A DNA stretch of 64,000 nt from Psychroflexus sediminis (GCF_900099815.1 NZ_FNCW01000003.1:181756-245755); one strand, 5' to 3'. Shown: positions 1 to 8,787, numbered from the stretch's first letter. Numbers and translations: made by a program. The notes: generated by a model from the letters alone, not told the origin.

Positions 1-320
1 TTAATGCTTTTCGATAGTAGAGATTCATCAGTCGACTGTAGTCTCCTTCTGAATGACAGTGATGCATGTCATTCCGACAATAGGAGGAATCTTTTCATAC
101 CGAATTCTTTTATGTTTCACGACAGTAGAGATTCATCAGTCGACTTTAATCTCCTTCAGAATGACAATGTTGAGTGTCATTCCGAGGGAAGAGAAACGAC
201 GAGCCTGCCTGCGTTTCCTTGGCAAAGGCAGGGAATCTTTTATATCGAATCTTTAATGCTTTTCGATAGTAAAGATTCTTCATTCCGTTTCACTATATTC
301 AGAATGACAAATTATTTGTA
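1..320. repeat. Degenerate intergenic repeats, no gene
   Basis: No credible gene is present. A unit of about 110-130 bases recurs about three times: a block resembling TTTTCGATAGTAGAGATTC (near 7, 119 and 259) followed by a block ending in CAGAATGACA (near 48, 157 and 300). A hairpin CCTGCC (204-209) / GGCAGG (227-232) lies inside the second copy. The short open frames across it merely read the repeat. Short interspersed repeats of the TTCAGAATGA type are common between genes in Flavobacteriia. Confidence 0.7.
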
Positions 321-360
321 AACCAGTGAACCAGTGAACCAGTCAACCAGTCAAACAGTC
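321..360. repeat. Short tandem repeat, five 8-bp units
   Basis: Five head-to-tail copies of AACCAGTS; the first two end in G, the next two in C, and the fifth is AAACAGTC. The array ends exactly on the first base of the reverse-strand stop codon of the PepD gene. It lies 3' of that gene, so it is more likely a length-variable spacer than a regulatory element. Confidence 0.85.
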
Positions 361-1823
361 TATCCTTTTACCGGTATTTGCTTCAACACCTCTTTCGTCA
401 GTTTCCAGAATTTTTGGGTACTGGAAATGCTGGCGCGTTCGTCCGGCGAGTGCGCCCCGCGAATGGTAGGTCCAAAGGAAATCATATCCATTTCGGGATA
501 ATGACTGCCTAAAATCCCGCATTCCAGACCGGCATGGCAGGCAGCGACATTGGCTTTTTCATTGTTTTGTTCCTGGTAAATGCGGTCGACGACCTTTAAA
601 ATATCTGAAGACGGGTCGGGTGACCAGCCTGGATAATCCCCGGATAGGTCGACCTGAAAACCAGCCAGATCAAAAGCAGAAGATAAGGAATTAACCAGAT
701 TGTCTTTGGACGACGCCAGGGAGGATCTCGTCAGGCATAAAATTTCAATCTTTCCTCCCCCCAGCGAGATTTTAGCGATATTATTGGAGGTTTCTACCAA
801 ACCTTCAATCTCAGGACTCATTCGGTAGACTCCGTTATGCGCGGCGTAAATGGATTTCAAAACGGCATCTTGCACATCGCTGCTCATGATTTTCTTAGGC
901 AGTTCGGTTTGCTGTAAATCAAATTTCATCTCCGGCTCAAGGCTGGCAAATTCAGATTTGATCTCATGAAAAAGAGTATGCAGGGCGTCTTCAAATTTGT
1001 CTTTGTGGTCCTGATGTACGATGACCACGGCTTCGCTTTCACGTGGAATCGCATTTCTGAGTCCTCCGCCTTCAATGCTTGCGACTCTGGAGTTTACCGT
1101 TGTATAGGCGGTGTACAAAAGCCGGTTTATCAGCACATTGGCATTGGCCAGGCCTTTGATGATGTCCATTCCGGAATGTCCGCCCTGCAGGCCCATAAGC
1201 TTGAGTTTGTATGCCAGCGAATTTTCGGGAATCGATTCTTCGATATAAAAACGCGTGGCGGTCATATCAACGCCCCCGGCACAGCCAATCCCGATTTCGT
1301 CATCTTCCTCGGTATCGAGGTTGAGTAAAATTTCACCGTCCAGAATACTGCCATCCAGCTCTTTGGCACCGGTCATGCCCGTTTCCTCGTCGATGGTAAA
1401 TAAAGCTTCCAGCGCGGGATGCGACAGATCCTTGCTTTCCAAAATAGCCATGATCGTGGCCACGCCAAGTCCGTTGTCGGCGCCAAGCGTGGTCCCCTCG
1501 GCTTTTACCCAGTCGCCATCCACATACATGCGGATGCCCTCGGTATCAAAATCGAAATCTGTATCCTTATTTTTTTGATGAACCATATCCAGGTGTGACT
1601 GTAAAACCGTGGTTTTGCGGTCTTCCATGCCGGAAGTCGCCGGTTTTTTGATGATCACATTTCCAATGCTATCCTGAAGGGTTTCGAAACCCAAAGATTT
1701 CCCGAACTGCATCATAAATTTGATGACGCGTTCTTCTTTTTTGGAAGCTCTTGGCACGGCGTTTAAGGCTGAAAAGTGTTTCCAGATCGCTTTAGGTTCA
1801 AGGTCTTGTATAGGACTGCTCAT
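360..1823 (-). CDS. pepD: Aminoacyl-histidine dipeptidase (M20 family)
   Basis: A 487-residue cytosolic metallodipeptidase that releases amino acids from Xaa-His and other dipeptides. The M20 di-zinc ligands are all visible: H77 and D79 in SHLDM, D116 in GADNG, E146/E147 in IDEETG, D170 in LNLDTEE, and H458 in GAHSPDE. The length matches PepD of enterobacteria (about 485), and the GIGCAGG stretch after D170 is typical of this subgroup. The ATG at 1823 gives the full N-terminus. The gene is transcribed away from the SDR gene across a 400-base spacer and appears monocistronic. Family assignment is firm; the exact substrate range is inferred. Confidence 0.95.
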   Translation of the reverse strand: MSSPIQDLEPKAIWKHFSALNAVPRASKKEERVIKFMMQFGKSLGFETLQDSIGNVIIKKPATSGMEDRKTTVLQSHLDMVHQKNKDTDFDFDTEGIRMYVDGDWVKAEGTTLGADNGLGVATIMAILESKDLSHPALEALFTIDEETGMTGAKELDGSILDGEILLNLDTEEDDEIGIGCAGGVDMTATRFYIEESIPENSLAYKLKLMGLQGGHSGMDIIKGLANANVLINRLLYTAYTTVNSRVASIEGGGLRNAIPRESEAVVIVHQDHKDKFEDALHTLFHEIKSEFASLEPEMKFDLQQTELPKKIMSSDVQDAVLKSIYAAHNGVYRMSPEIEGLVETSNNIAKISLGGGKIEILCLTRSSLASSKDNLVNSLSSAFDLAGFQVDLSGDYPGWSPDPSSDILKVVDRIYQEQNNEKANVAACHAGLECGILGSHYPEMDMISFGPTIRGAHSPDERASISSTQKFWKLTKEVLKQIPVKG

Positions 1824-2224
1824 GTGTATATTTTTTTTTACAAAGTTAAGACCCTAAGTACAATTGGATGGTAAGGAAGTGATAAAATTGTGTTGGGGTT
1901 TTAGTTCTTCTGATAGTATCATTTGATACTATTGAAAATAGGTCTCGACTTTCAGCTTGTTTTTTGTTTAGGTTCGAGCCTGCCTTACTAAGCGGAACGC
2001 AGGCAGGCCTGCCTTCCAAGGGGACCGCAGGCAGGCGCAGTCGGGAGGTCGACCCAAGAGGGGCTTCAGCTGTAGAAACCGCATCTGGATACTTCAGGTG
2101 AACGTTCACATGAATACTCAGCTGCAACTTCAAACTACCTCTAAAACCCGGTTCCCGGCATCAGGTCAGCGTTATGGTTTTAAGCTGGTGATATCGCATA
2201 ACCTGAAAGCCAGCAGGGGTAAAA
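1824..2224. other. 401-base intergenic stretch with repeat hairpins
   Basis: The spacer between PepD and the SDR gene. It holds two adjacent GC-rich hairpin units (1978-2036) and the sequence GGTCGACC near 2050. A 95-codon reverse frame (1846-2133) exists, but its protein is low-complexity, rich in Pro and Arg, and simply translates the hairpins, so I do not call it a gene. Confidence 0.6.
1978..2036. repeat. Double GCCTGCC/GGCAGGC palindromic repeat
   Basis: GCCTGCC at 1978-1984 pairs with GGCAGGC at 2002-2008; a second GCCTGCC (2007-2013) overlaps its end and pairs with GGCAGGC at 2030-2036. Related hairpins occur at 204-232, near 24896-24919 and at 47921-47951, so this is a dispersed repeat family of the genome. 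Confidence 0.7.
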
Positions 2225-2986
2225 TCAATCTTGACTGGACTTGTTGATCATTCCGCTGCCGGCCTGGGCTGTGGGCATAACGACCAGATCGGCGATGTTG
2301 ACGTGGTAGGGCCGGGTGACCGTGAAAAGGATAATGTCGGCGATGTCCTCGGGCTGCAGGGCTTTGTAGCCTTTGTAAACCTGCTCGGCGCGATCTTCAT
2401 CGCCTTTGAATCTGACTTTGCTGAATTCGGTTTCGACCATTCCGGGATTGATGGCGCCCACGCGTATGCCGTGCGCATTCAAATCCATACGCATGCCTTT
2501 ATTGATTGCATCTACGGCGTGTTTGCTGGCGCAATAAACGTTGCCTTTGGGGTAAACTTCCTTGCCTGCCGTAGAGCCGATGTTGATGATATGGCCGTCA
2601 TTATTCTTGATCATGGTCCGTATGATCGGCTGAGAAACATAGAGTAAGCCTTTCACATTGATGTCCAGCATAGCATCCCAGTCGGTGGAAGAGCCCTCCT
2701 GTATGTAATCCAGACCGTGGGCGTTACCGGCATTGTTGATAAGAATTTGAATGGCTTTGAATTCAGTCGGGAGGGATTCCAGGGCCTCATTGACCGCTTG
2801 CTGATCCCTTACATCAAAATTGAGGGTGGTGACTTCCGTCTGTGAAGACAACTCTGATTTTAAGTCATCCAGACGTTCCTGCCGACGGCCACAGAGAATA
2901 AGTTTGAAGCCTTCTTTGGCAAATCGTCTAGCGGTGGCCAATCCTATTCCGCTGCTGGCTCCAGTGATGAGTACTGTTTTGGACAT
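2225..2986 (-). CDS. SDR-family NAD(P)-dependent oxidoreductase (YdfG-like)
   Basis: A 253-residue classical short-chain dehydrogenase/reductase. The N-terminal Rossmann motif TGASSGIG is at residues 8-15, NNAG at 84-87, and the catalytic Ser138, Tyr151 and Lys155 fall in GST and YCASK. An Arg-Arg pair near 34-35 after the second strand favours NADP(H). Length and motif spacing match the YdfG group (3-hydroxy acid / serine dehydrogenases), but that substrate is inferred from similarity only. It is divergent from the antiporter gene at 3089, with about 100 bases between the two starts. Confidence 0.92.
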   Translation of the reverse strand: MSKTVLITGASSGIGLATARRFAKEGFKLILCGRRQERLDDLKSELSSQTEVTTLNFDVRDQQAVNEALESLPTEFKAIQILINNAGNAHGLDYIQEGSSTDWDAMLDINVKGLLYVSQPIIRTMIKNNDGHIINIGSTAGKEVYPKGNVYCASKHAVDAINKGMRMDLNAHGIRVGAINPGMVETEFSKVRFKGDEDRAEQVYKGYKALQPEDIADIILFTVTRPYHVNIADLVVMPTAQAGSGMINKSSQD

Positions 2987-3088
2987 ACATTTGTTTTTTG
3001 ATAAATGTAAGAAAAAGCTTTTAAATTTATGAGTTGAGTTGCTTTTTGAATGGAAATTCAGATTAATTTCACTTCATAAAAATTTAAG

Positions 3089-4048
3089 ATGTTAGTCGAA
3101 ATCCTTTTGGTAATCTTAGGCTTTGTCCTGTTGATTTTCGGAGCGGATGCTTTGGTGAAAGGAGCCTCAGCCCTGGCCAGACGGCTTAACATGTCTGATC
3201 TTGCCATTGGACTTACCATAGTGGCTTTCGGCACATCGGCCCCTGAACTGGTGGTGAGTTCTGTGGCTTCCCTGCAGGGAAAGTCAGATTTGATTTTGGG
3301 CAATGTCCTGGGCAGTAATCTGTTTAACCTGATGATGATTTTGGGCATTGTAGGCCTCATCAAACCCATTAGGGTTCAAAAAAGCATGGTATGGATAGAA
3401 ATCCCTATTTCCCTGGCTGTAATCATCGTCCTTTATGTTTTGTCAAACGCATGGTTTGGAAGCAGCACCGCCGAAGTGTCCTGGGGTGATGCCCTGGTTT
3501 TACTGCTTTTATTCCTAGGATTTATGTATTATATCTATCGGGGGCTTTCTTCCGAATCAGTTATGGAAACGACCGATAGCCCTCCTGCTCAGGATTACAC
3601 GACGACAAAAATGACGCTTTTGATGGTCTTTGGTTTAGCGGGCCTAGTTTACGGCGGACACCTGGTGGTGACCAATGCAACGGAAATGGCCCTGGAATTT
3701 GGAATCAGTGAAAAAGTGATAGGCTTAAGCATTGTTGCCGCCGGTACCTCCCTGCCGGAGCTGGTGACTTCCATAGTTGCCGCCTTAAGGAAAAATGCCG
3801 ACATCGCCATCGGTAACGTGATTGGGTCCAATATTTTCAACGTGCTTTTGATTGTACCGGTGAGTGCCCTGATCAGACCTATTGCTTACAATGCGTCTTT
3901 CAATTTTGAAATGTATCTGCTTGTGGGGGCTACCTTGTTTTTGTTTATCGCTATGTTCAGTGGTAAAACCAAACGCCTGGACCGCTGGGAGGCTCTCCTG
4001 CTGCTTGTCGGTTTTGTGGTTTACACCGGCTATATGATTTCAAAATAA
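3089..4048 (+). CDS. Calcium/sodium antiporter (CaCA family, YrbG-like)
   Basis: A 319-residue inner-membrane cation antiporter of about ten helices. The two internally repeated alpha motifs of the Ca2+/cation antiporter family are visible: VAFGTSAPELVVS near residue 52 and VAAGTSLPELVTS near 215. Each is followed by a matching GNVLGSNLFN / GNVIGSNIFN segment. The acidic residue in each GTSxPE motif is the expected cation ligand. Length and duplication match bacterial YrbG-type proteins (about 325). Calcium/sodium exchange is a family expectation, not proven here. The start codon follows an AT-rich stretch with no Shine-Dalgarno sequence, as is usual in this phylum. Confidence 0.94.
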   Translation: MLVEILLVILGFVLLIFGADALVKGASALARRLNMSDLAIGLTIVAFGTSAPELVVSSVASLQGKSDLILGNVLGSNLFNLMMILGIVGLIKPIRVQKSMVWIEIPISLAVIIVLYVLSNAWFGSSTAEVSWGDALVLLLLFLGFMYYIYRGLSSESVMETTDSPPAQDYTTTKMTLLMVFGLAGLVYGGHLVVTNATEMALEFGISEKVIGLSIVAAGTSLPELVTSIVAALRKNADIAIGNVIGSNIFNVLLIVPVSALIRPIAYNASFNFEMYLLVGATLFLFIAMFSGKTKRLDRWEALLLLVGFVVYTGYMISK

Positions 4049-4106
4049 ACCCGGATTTTGAAAGTACTGTGTGATTTCTTTAACTTGTCAGCCAAAATTG
4101 AATCCT

Positions 4107-5213
4107 ATGAAATTGACTTGTGTTGTTTTACTGTCTTTAGCGTTCTGGAGTTGTCAGAAATCACCGGATACCAAAGGCGGGACCAAATCTCCATTCGAGA
4201 CTCATTCTTTTCCTGAATTTGGCATAGAAGAAGCGGAAAAACTGGTAGAACTTCCTCTGGAGTGCATCACTCAGGAATTCCCGAACAAACTTGGACAGGT
4301 GCTGGGTTCGGAAGAGGATTTGGCCAGGCCTAAAGATCTGCGCCCTGCCTTTTATGGCTGTTTCGACTGGCATTCTGCAGTGCACAGTCAGTGGTCTTTG
4401 GTGAAACTGCTCAAAGCCTTTCCGGAACTTAAGCAGGCGGATAGTATCAGAAGTGCTTTATCGCAAAGGCTTACCGCAGAAAACATTCAAACCGAAATCG
4501 AGTTTTTTGAAACCGAACATAATACAAATTTTGAACGCACTTACGGCTGGGCCTGGCTGTTTACCCTGGCCAGAGAGCTCAAAACCTGGGAAGACCCTGA
4601 GGCACAGGAATGGCTCACTAATCTGATGCCGCTTGTCGAGCTGCTTGAAGACAAAATGATGGCATTTCTGCCCAAACTGGTGTATCCCATTCGGGTGGGA
4701 GAACATCCCAACACCGCCTTTGCCTTGTCCATGACTTTAGACTATGCGAAGACTTTCGAAAAAGAAGCGCTCAGGGCACTCCTCATCAAGCGTTCCAGGG
4801 ATTTTTACCTCGGGGATGAAAATTGCCCGATCGGGTGGGAGCCAGGCGGCTACGATTTTTTATCGCCATGTCTGGAAGAGGCCTCTTTGATGGCCAAAGT
4901 GTTGCCTGAAAACGAGTTTCAAGTTTGGGCCAAAGATTTTATGCCGGGTTTGTTCTCAAAATATTTTTCCTTAGAGGTTGCTGAAGTAAGCGACAGGAGC
5001 GATGGAAAGCTGGTGCATCTGGATGGTCTTAATTTCAGCAGAGCCTGGAACCTCTATGAACTGGCCGATACCTACGAAGCCTTTTATCATCTGAAAACCA
5101 CAGGGGATAAACATTTTGCCAAAGCCTATCCGAATTTATTTGGCGATACCTACGAGGGCTCGCACTGGCTGGGAACATTTGCGCTTTATGCACTCGAAAA
5201 GCGTCCTGAATGA
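4107..5213 (+). CDS. DUF2891 family lipoprotein
   Basis: A 368-residue protein starting at the ATG at 4107. An upstream in-frame start at 4071 would bury the signal peptide, so it is rejected. A short hydrophobic signal ends in a Cys at about residue 16, consistent with a lipoprotein. The mature part carries the conserved DUF2891 block HPAFYGCFDWHSAVH-like (here RPAFYGCFDWHSAVHSQW region, near residue 80), then helical repeats and a GGYDFLSPCLEEA motif. An alpha/alpha-toroid fold is likely from the repeated Trp- and His-rich helices; function is unknown. Its stop overlaps the start of the Nramp-like gene by four bases (ATGA), indicating translational coupling with a transporter. Confidence 0.85.
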   Translation: MKLTCVVLLSLAFWSCQKSPDTKGGTKSPFETHSFPEFGIEEAEKLVELPLECITQEFPNKLGQVLGSEEDLARPKDLRPAFYGCFDWHSAVHSQWSLVKLLKAFPELKQADSIRSALSQRLTAENIQTEIEFFETEHNTNFERTYGWAWLFTLARELKTWEDPEAQEWLTNLMPLVELLEDKMMAFLPKLVYPIRVGEHPNTAFALSMTLDYAKTFEKEALRALLIKRSRDFYLGDENCPIGWEPGGYDFLSPCLEEASLMAKVLPENEFQVWAKDFMPGLFSKYFSLEVAEVSDRSDGKLVHLDGLNFSRAWNLYELADTYEAFYHLKTTGDKHFAKAYPNLFGDTYEGSHWLGTFALYALEKRPE

Positions 5214-6433
5214 TCAAAAAACTCACTTCCTATTTCGGTCCGGGGACTTTTGTAGCGGCAGCCTTTATCGGTCCGGGTACCATTACCATTTGTTCCATTG
5301 CCGGCGTTAAGTTTGGAACCGATCTGATCTGGGCGCTGGTCTTATCGATTCTGGCCACCATCGTTTTACAAAACATGTCTGCCAGAATTGGCCTGGTCAC
5401 TCAAAAAGACCTGGGCACGGCCATGCGACATGTGGTGAGGCATCCCGTCCTCAAAAGCATTCTCATGTTTCTGGTGGTCGTTGCCATCGTCTTTGGAAAT
5501 GCGGCTTACGAAGCGGGAAACATCAGTGGCGCTGTGATGGGCTTTTCGGTGATTTATGCAGACACCCTGGTTAGTATCGGTGGTTTCCAGCTGGATTATC
5601 TGCCCCTGCTCATCGGTGTGATTTGTTTCTTCATCCTGAATATGAACAGCTATAAAAAAATCGAAAACGTTTTGATTGTCCTGGTGGTTTTGATGAGTTT
5701 ATCCTTCTTGACCACAGCCATCATAACCCAGCCGAGTTACCTGGCTTTATTACAGGGCGTTTTTCTTTTTAACATGCCTTCCGAATCTTTAACCACCGTT
5801 CTGGCTATTGTCGGGACAACCATTGTCCCTTACAATTTGTTTTTGCATTCCTCCATCGTACAGGAGAAATGGAATGGCGTAAAGGCTTTGTCAGCGGCCA
5901 AATGGGATTCTGCCATCGCCATAGGCCTCGGCGGGATAGTTTCCATTGCCGTGGTGGTAGCGGCTTCCCGATTACCCAAGGCAGAACTGTTGTCGATTCT
6001 GGACATGGCCGAAACCCTGGAGCCTTTGTATGGGGTGTATGCTAAGTATTTGCTGGGCTTTGGTTTTTTTGCCGCAGGGATTACATCCACACTCACGGCA
6101 GCTTTGGCTGCTGCTTACGTGTTGAAAGGCTGCCTGGGCTGGAAGATAGCTAAGTCGCACCCAAAATTCAAATGGACCTGGCGAGGTATTCTTTTTCTCG
6201 GCGTCTTCTTTTCTTCCCTGGGTATCAATCCGATTGAGTTGATTCAAATTGCCCAAGTGAGTAATGCTATATTATTGCCGTTTATTGCCATCCTCCTGCT
6301 GGCTATTGTCTCTAACCAAAAACTGATGGGTGAATTTAAAAACACCTGGTTACAAAATGCCGTCGGAATTTTGATCGTGCTGTTTTGCCTGTTTTTAAGC
6401 TTCAAGAGTTTTTTTATGATGTACAGCAGTTAG
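5210..6433 (+). CDS. Nramp-superfamily transporter with atypical metal site
   Basis: A 407-residue inner-membrane protein of about 11 helices in the Nramp (SLC11) superfamily. The N-terminus GPGTFVAAAFIGPGT aligns with the first Nramp helix, but the hallmark DPGN is replaced by GPGT. In helix 6 the usual MPH motif reads VPY (TTIVPYNLFLHSS). The Asp, Asn, Met and His that normally contact Mn2+/Fe2+ are therefore all absent. Substituted homologues exist, such as the Nramp-related magnesium transporters that lack the Met, so this protein may carry another substrate. It is translationally coupled to the DUF2891 lipoprotein gene upstream. The superfamily is confident; a manganese/iron transport label would not be justified. 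Confidence 0.85.
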   Translation: MIKKLTSYFGPGTFVAAAFIGPGTITICSIAGVKFGTDLIWALVLSILATIVLQNMSARIGLVTQKDLGTAMRHVVRHPVLKSILMFLVVVAIVFGNAAYEAGNISGAVMGFSVIYADTLVSIGGFQLDYLPLLIGVICFFILNMNSYKKIENVLIVLVVLMSLSFLTTAIITQPSYLALLQGVFLFNMPSESLTTVLAIVGTTIVPYNLFLHSSIVQEKWNGVKALSAAKWDSAIAIGLGGIVSIAVVVAASRLPKAELLSILDMAETLEPLYGVYAKYLLGFGFFAAGITSTLTAALAAAYVLKGCLGWKIAKSHPKFKWTWRGILFLGVFFSSLGINPIELIQIAQVSNAILLPFIAILLLAIVSNQKLMGEFKNTWLQNAVGILIVLFCLFLSFKSFFMMYSS

Positions 6434-6513
6434 TTAAGAAATATAAAAGGATTTAACTTTACAGGACATGTTAACTCAAAAATAATATAGTTTACACTTA
6501 AAACATACATCTT

Positions 6514-8247
6514 ATGAATTCATATCTAAAGCATTTAAGCAGTTTATCACTAGGTTTGTTAATGACAGGCTTCACTTTTGCTCAAGCCGATCGGGAAGCG
6601 GATGGACTTAATTTTGCTTCAAGATCTGAAGTCATAGGGCAGCATGGCATGGTGGCCACCAGTCATCCCTTAGCCACTCAAATCGGACTGGATATCCTGA
6701 AGCAGGGCGGAAACGCCATGGATGCAGCCATTGCTGCCAATGCGGCCACCGGTCTTATGGAACCCACCGGAAACGGGATCGGGGGAGATTTGTTTGCCAT
6801 TATCTGGCATGAGAAAAGTCAGAAATTATACGCTATTAATGCCAGCGGGCGTTCGCCTCTGGGCTTGTCGTATGAGGATTTACTCGCTGAGCTAGATGCA
6901 ATCGATCGCGAAAGCATACCGCCATATCACCTGCTTTCGGTTTCCGTTCCTGGTGCAGTCGACGGCTGGTTTGAGCTGCATAAAAAATTTGGTTCCTTAC
7001 CGATGAAGGACATTCTGAAATCACCAATCGACTATGCTGAAAATGGATTCCCGGTGACTGAAGCGATTTCCATGCGATGGAGATCCAGTGTTCCTTTTTT
7101 GAAGACACAGCCCGGTGCTTTTGAATCCACATTCACTATCGATGGCCGGGGTCCACGGAAAGGTGAAATTTTCAAAAACCCTGATCTCGGCAACACCCTG
7201 CGCATACTGGCTGAAAAAGGCAGAGATGCGTTCTATGAAGGCGAAATCGCTCAGGAGATAGATCGATGGATGAAAAACAATGGCGGCTATCTGCGCTATG
7301 AAGATTTTAAAAACCACCATTCCGAATGGATTGAGCCTGTTACCACCAATTACCGCGGTTATGATGTGTATCAAGTGGGAGGAAATGTCCAGGGTACAGC
7401 AGTTTTACAAATGCTGAATATTCTGGAAGGCTTCGACCTGGCGTCCATGGGGTACGGGACAGCAGAAACCCTGCACGCCTTTATCGAAACCAAAAAGCTG
7501 GTTTACGAAGACCGAGCCAAACATTACGCCGACCCTGATTTTCAGGATGTGCCTTACGACATTTTACTTTCCAAGGATTATGCGGCCAAGCGAAGAAAAC
7601 TCATTGGAGAAACGGCGATGAGTGATGTGAGTACAGGGGTTGAGGTGATTGAAAATGGAGATACGGTTTATCTGACAACAGCAGACAATGAAGGCAATAT
7701 GGTATCCTTGATTCAAAGTAATTTTAGAGGCATGGGCACAGGCTTTGTGGTCCCCGGACTTGGATTTAGTTTTCAAAACCGGGGGGAATTATTCTCTACA
7801 GACCCCAGACATCCCAATGTATATCAGCCGGGTAAACGGCCTTTTCATACGATCATCCCGGGCTTTGTGATGAAAGACGGGAAGCCGTTTTTCAGCTATG
7901 GCAATATGGGAGGCGCCTACCAGCCTATAGGTCATGTGAGTATCCTGACCAATATAATCGATTTTGGGATGAATGTTCAGGAAGCCGGGGATGCTTCCCG
8001 ATGGGACCATTCCGGCTCATCGGAACCTACCGGCGCCGTAACGGATTATCTCAGTACTACAGGTCAGGTGAATGTCGAATCTGGAATTCCTTACGAAGTG
8101 GTGCGCCAGCTCCGTGCCAGAGGACATAAGGTAGAGGTGGGCAATAGTTTTTTCGGAAGGTACCAGGGCATCCTAAAAGATCAGAATAACGGGGTGTATT
8201 ACGGGGCTTCAGAATCTCGGGTAGACGGACAGGCAGCCGGTTATTAG
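6514..8247 (+). CDS. Gamma-glutamyltransferase family hydrolase (YwrD-like)
   Basis: A 577-residue secreted Ntn-hydrolase of the gamma-glutamyltransferase family, which acts on glutathione and other gamma-glutamyl amides. A cleavable signal peptide occupies about residues 1-23. The large-subunit signature GGNAMDAAIAANAA lies near residue 68, with EPTGNGIGGD following. Autocleavage should occur before Thr384 (GDTVYLTTAD), giving the nucleophile of the small subunit. The small subunit shows NEGNMVSLIQSN and YGNMGGAYQPIGH. The usual TTH at the cleavage site is replaced by TVY, which places the protein with YwrD-like GGTs rather than the classical enzyme. It is separated from the amine-metabolism cluster by an opposite-strand gene, so any link is speculative. 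Confidence 0.92.
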   Translation: MNSYLKHLSSLSLGLLMTGFTFAQADREADGLNFASRSEVIGQHGMVATSHPLATQIGLDILKQGGNAMDAAIAANAATGLMEPTGNGIGGDLFAIIWHEKSQKLYAINASGRSPLGLSYEDLLAELDAIDRESIPPYHLLSVSVPGAVDGWFELHKKFGSLPMKDILKSPIDYAENGFPVTEAISMRWRSSVPFLKTQPGAFESTFTIDGRGPRKGEIFKNPDLGNTLRILAEKGRDAFYEGEIAQEIDRWMKNNGGYLRYEDFKNHHSEWIEPVTTNYRGYDVYQVGGNVQGTAVLQMLNILEGFDLASMGYGTAETLHAFIETKKLVYEDRAKHYADPDFQDVPYDILLSKDYAAKRRKLIGETAMSDVSTGVEVIENGDTVYLTTADNEGNMVSLIQSNFRGMGTGFVVPGLGFSFQNRGELFSTDPRHPNVYQPGKRPFHTIIPGFVMKDGKPFFSYGNMGGAYQPIGHVSILTNIIDFGMNVQEAGDASRWDHSGSSEPTGAVTDYLSTTGQVNVESGIPYEVVRQLRARGHKVEVGNSFFGRYQGILKDQNNGVYYGASESRVDGQAAGY

Positions 8248-8250
8248 GGC

Positions 8251-8787
8251 CTAGCTGTATCCGCCTCGTCTTTTAAGAGATTCACCGAGTTGTATTTGAG
8301 CACTTAGCAGTTGTACGCTTGATTCCATACCATTTAAAGCATTGCTTAAAACCTCAGATAAAGGAAAAGCTTTCTCTCGCAATGGACTTATACCCGTCAG
8401 GTCATTATTCTCTGAAGTTTTATCTATTGACTTTTGAATATCTTTATTTTCAAAAAGGGAGATGGCGTCATCAATGGAGTCGACTGGCGTGAATTTTTCA
8501 CCATTCTCGACCATATTTAAGATGCTTAGGAAAGCATTGACTTTGTTAGGTAAATCAGAATTAAGGCTGTGTTTTGCAGTTTCCAGAATATTTTGAGACA
8601 ACACATCGGAATAATTATCGGTTATTTGCTTATTAAGTTCCTTTCCGGTTGTCAGCAATTTGAGTATTTCAGTTCTCATGTGTTCGATTATTTTAATTAT
8701 GTCCTTTAAAATTAAATAAAAGATCTTAGTTAGATAAGCAATTAACGTTTCATAAATAAAATTAATCGGAGGTAAAAATTGTATCAT
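8251..8787 (-). CDS. Hypothetical protein, 178 aa
   Basis: I do not recognise this protein. From the ATG at 8787 it begins with a hydrophobic stretch (residues 5-35) that could be one membrane helix. An alternative ATG at 8679 would remove it and give a 142-residue soluble helical protein starting MRTEILKLL. The rest is charged and helical with no Cys and a short Gly/Arg-rich end (RRGGYS). It ends three bases after the GGT gene in convergent orientation. Codon use looks ordinary, so it is probably real, but the start is uncertain. Confidence 0.55.
   Translation of the reverse strand: MIQFLPPINFIYETLIAYLTKIFYLILKDIIKIIEHMRTEILKLLTTGKELNKQITDNYSDVLSQNILETAKHSLNSDLPNKVNAFLSILNMVENGEKFTPVDSIDDAISLFENKDIQKSIDKTSENNDLTGISPLREKAFPLSEVLSNALNGMESSVQLLSAQIQLGESLKRRGGYS

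Noticed and set aside
1846-2133. 95-codon reverse frame between PepD and SDR genes
   Set aside because: Low-complexity, translates the GC-rich hairpin repeats, and no start context or known protein pattern.
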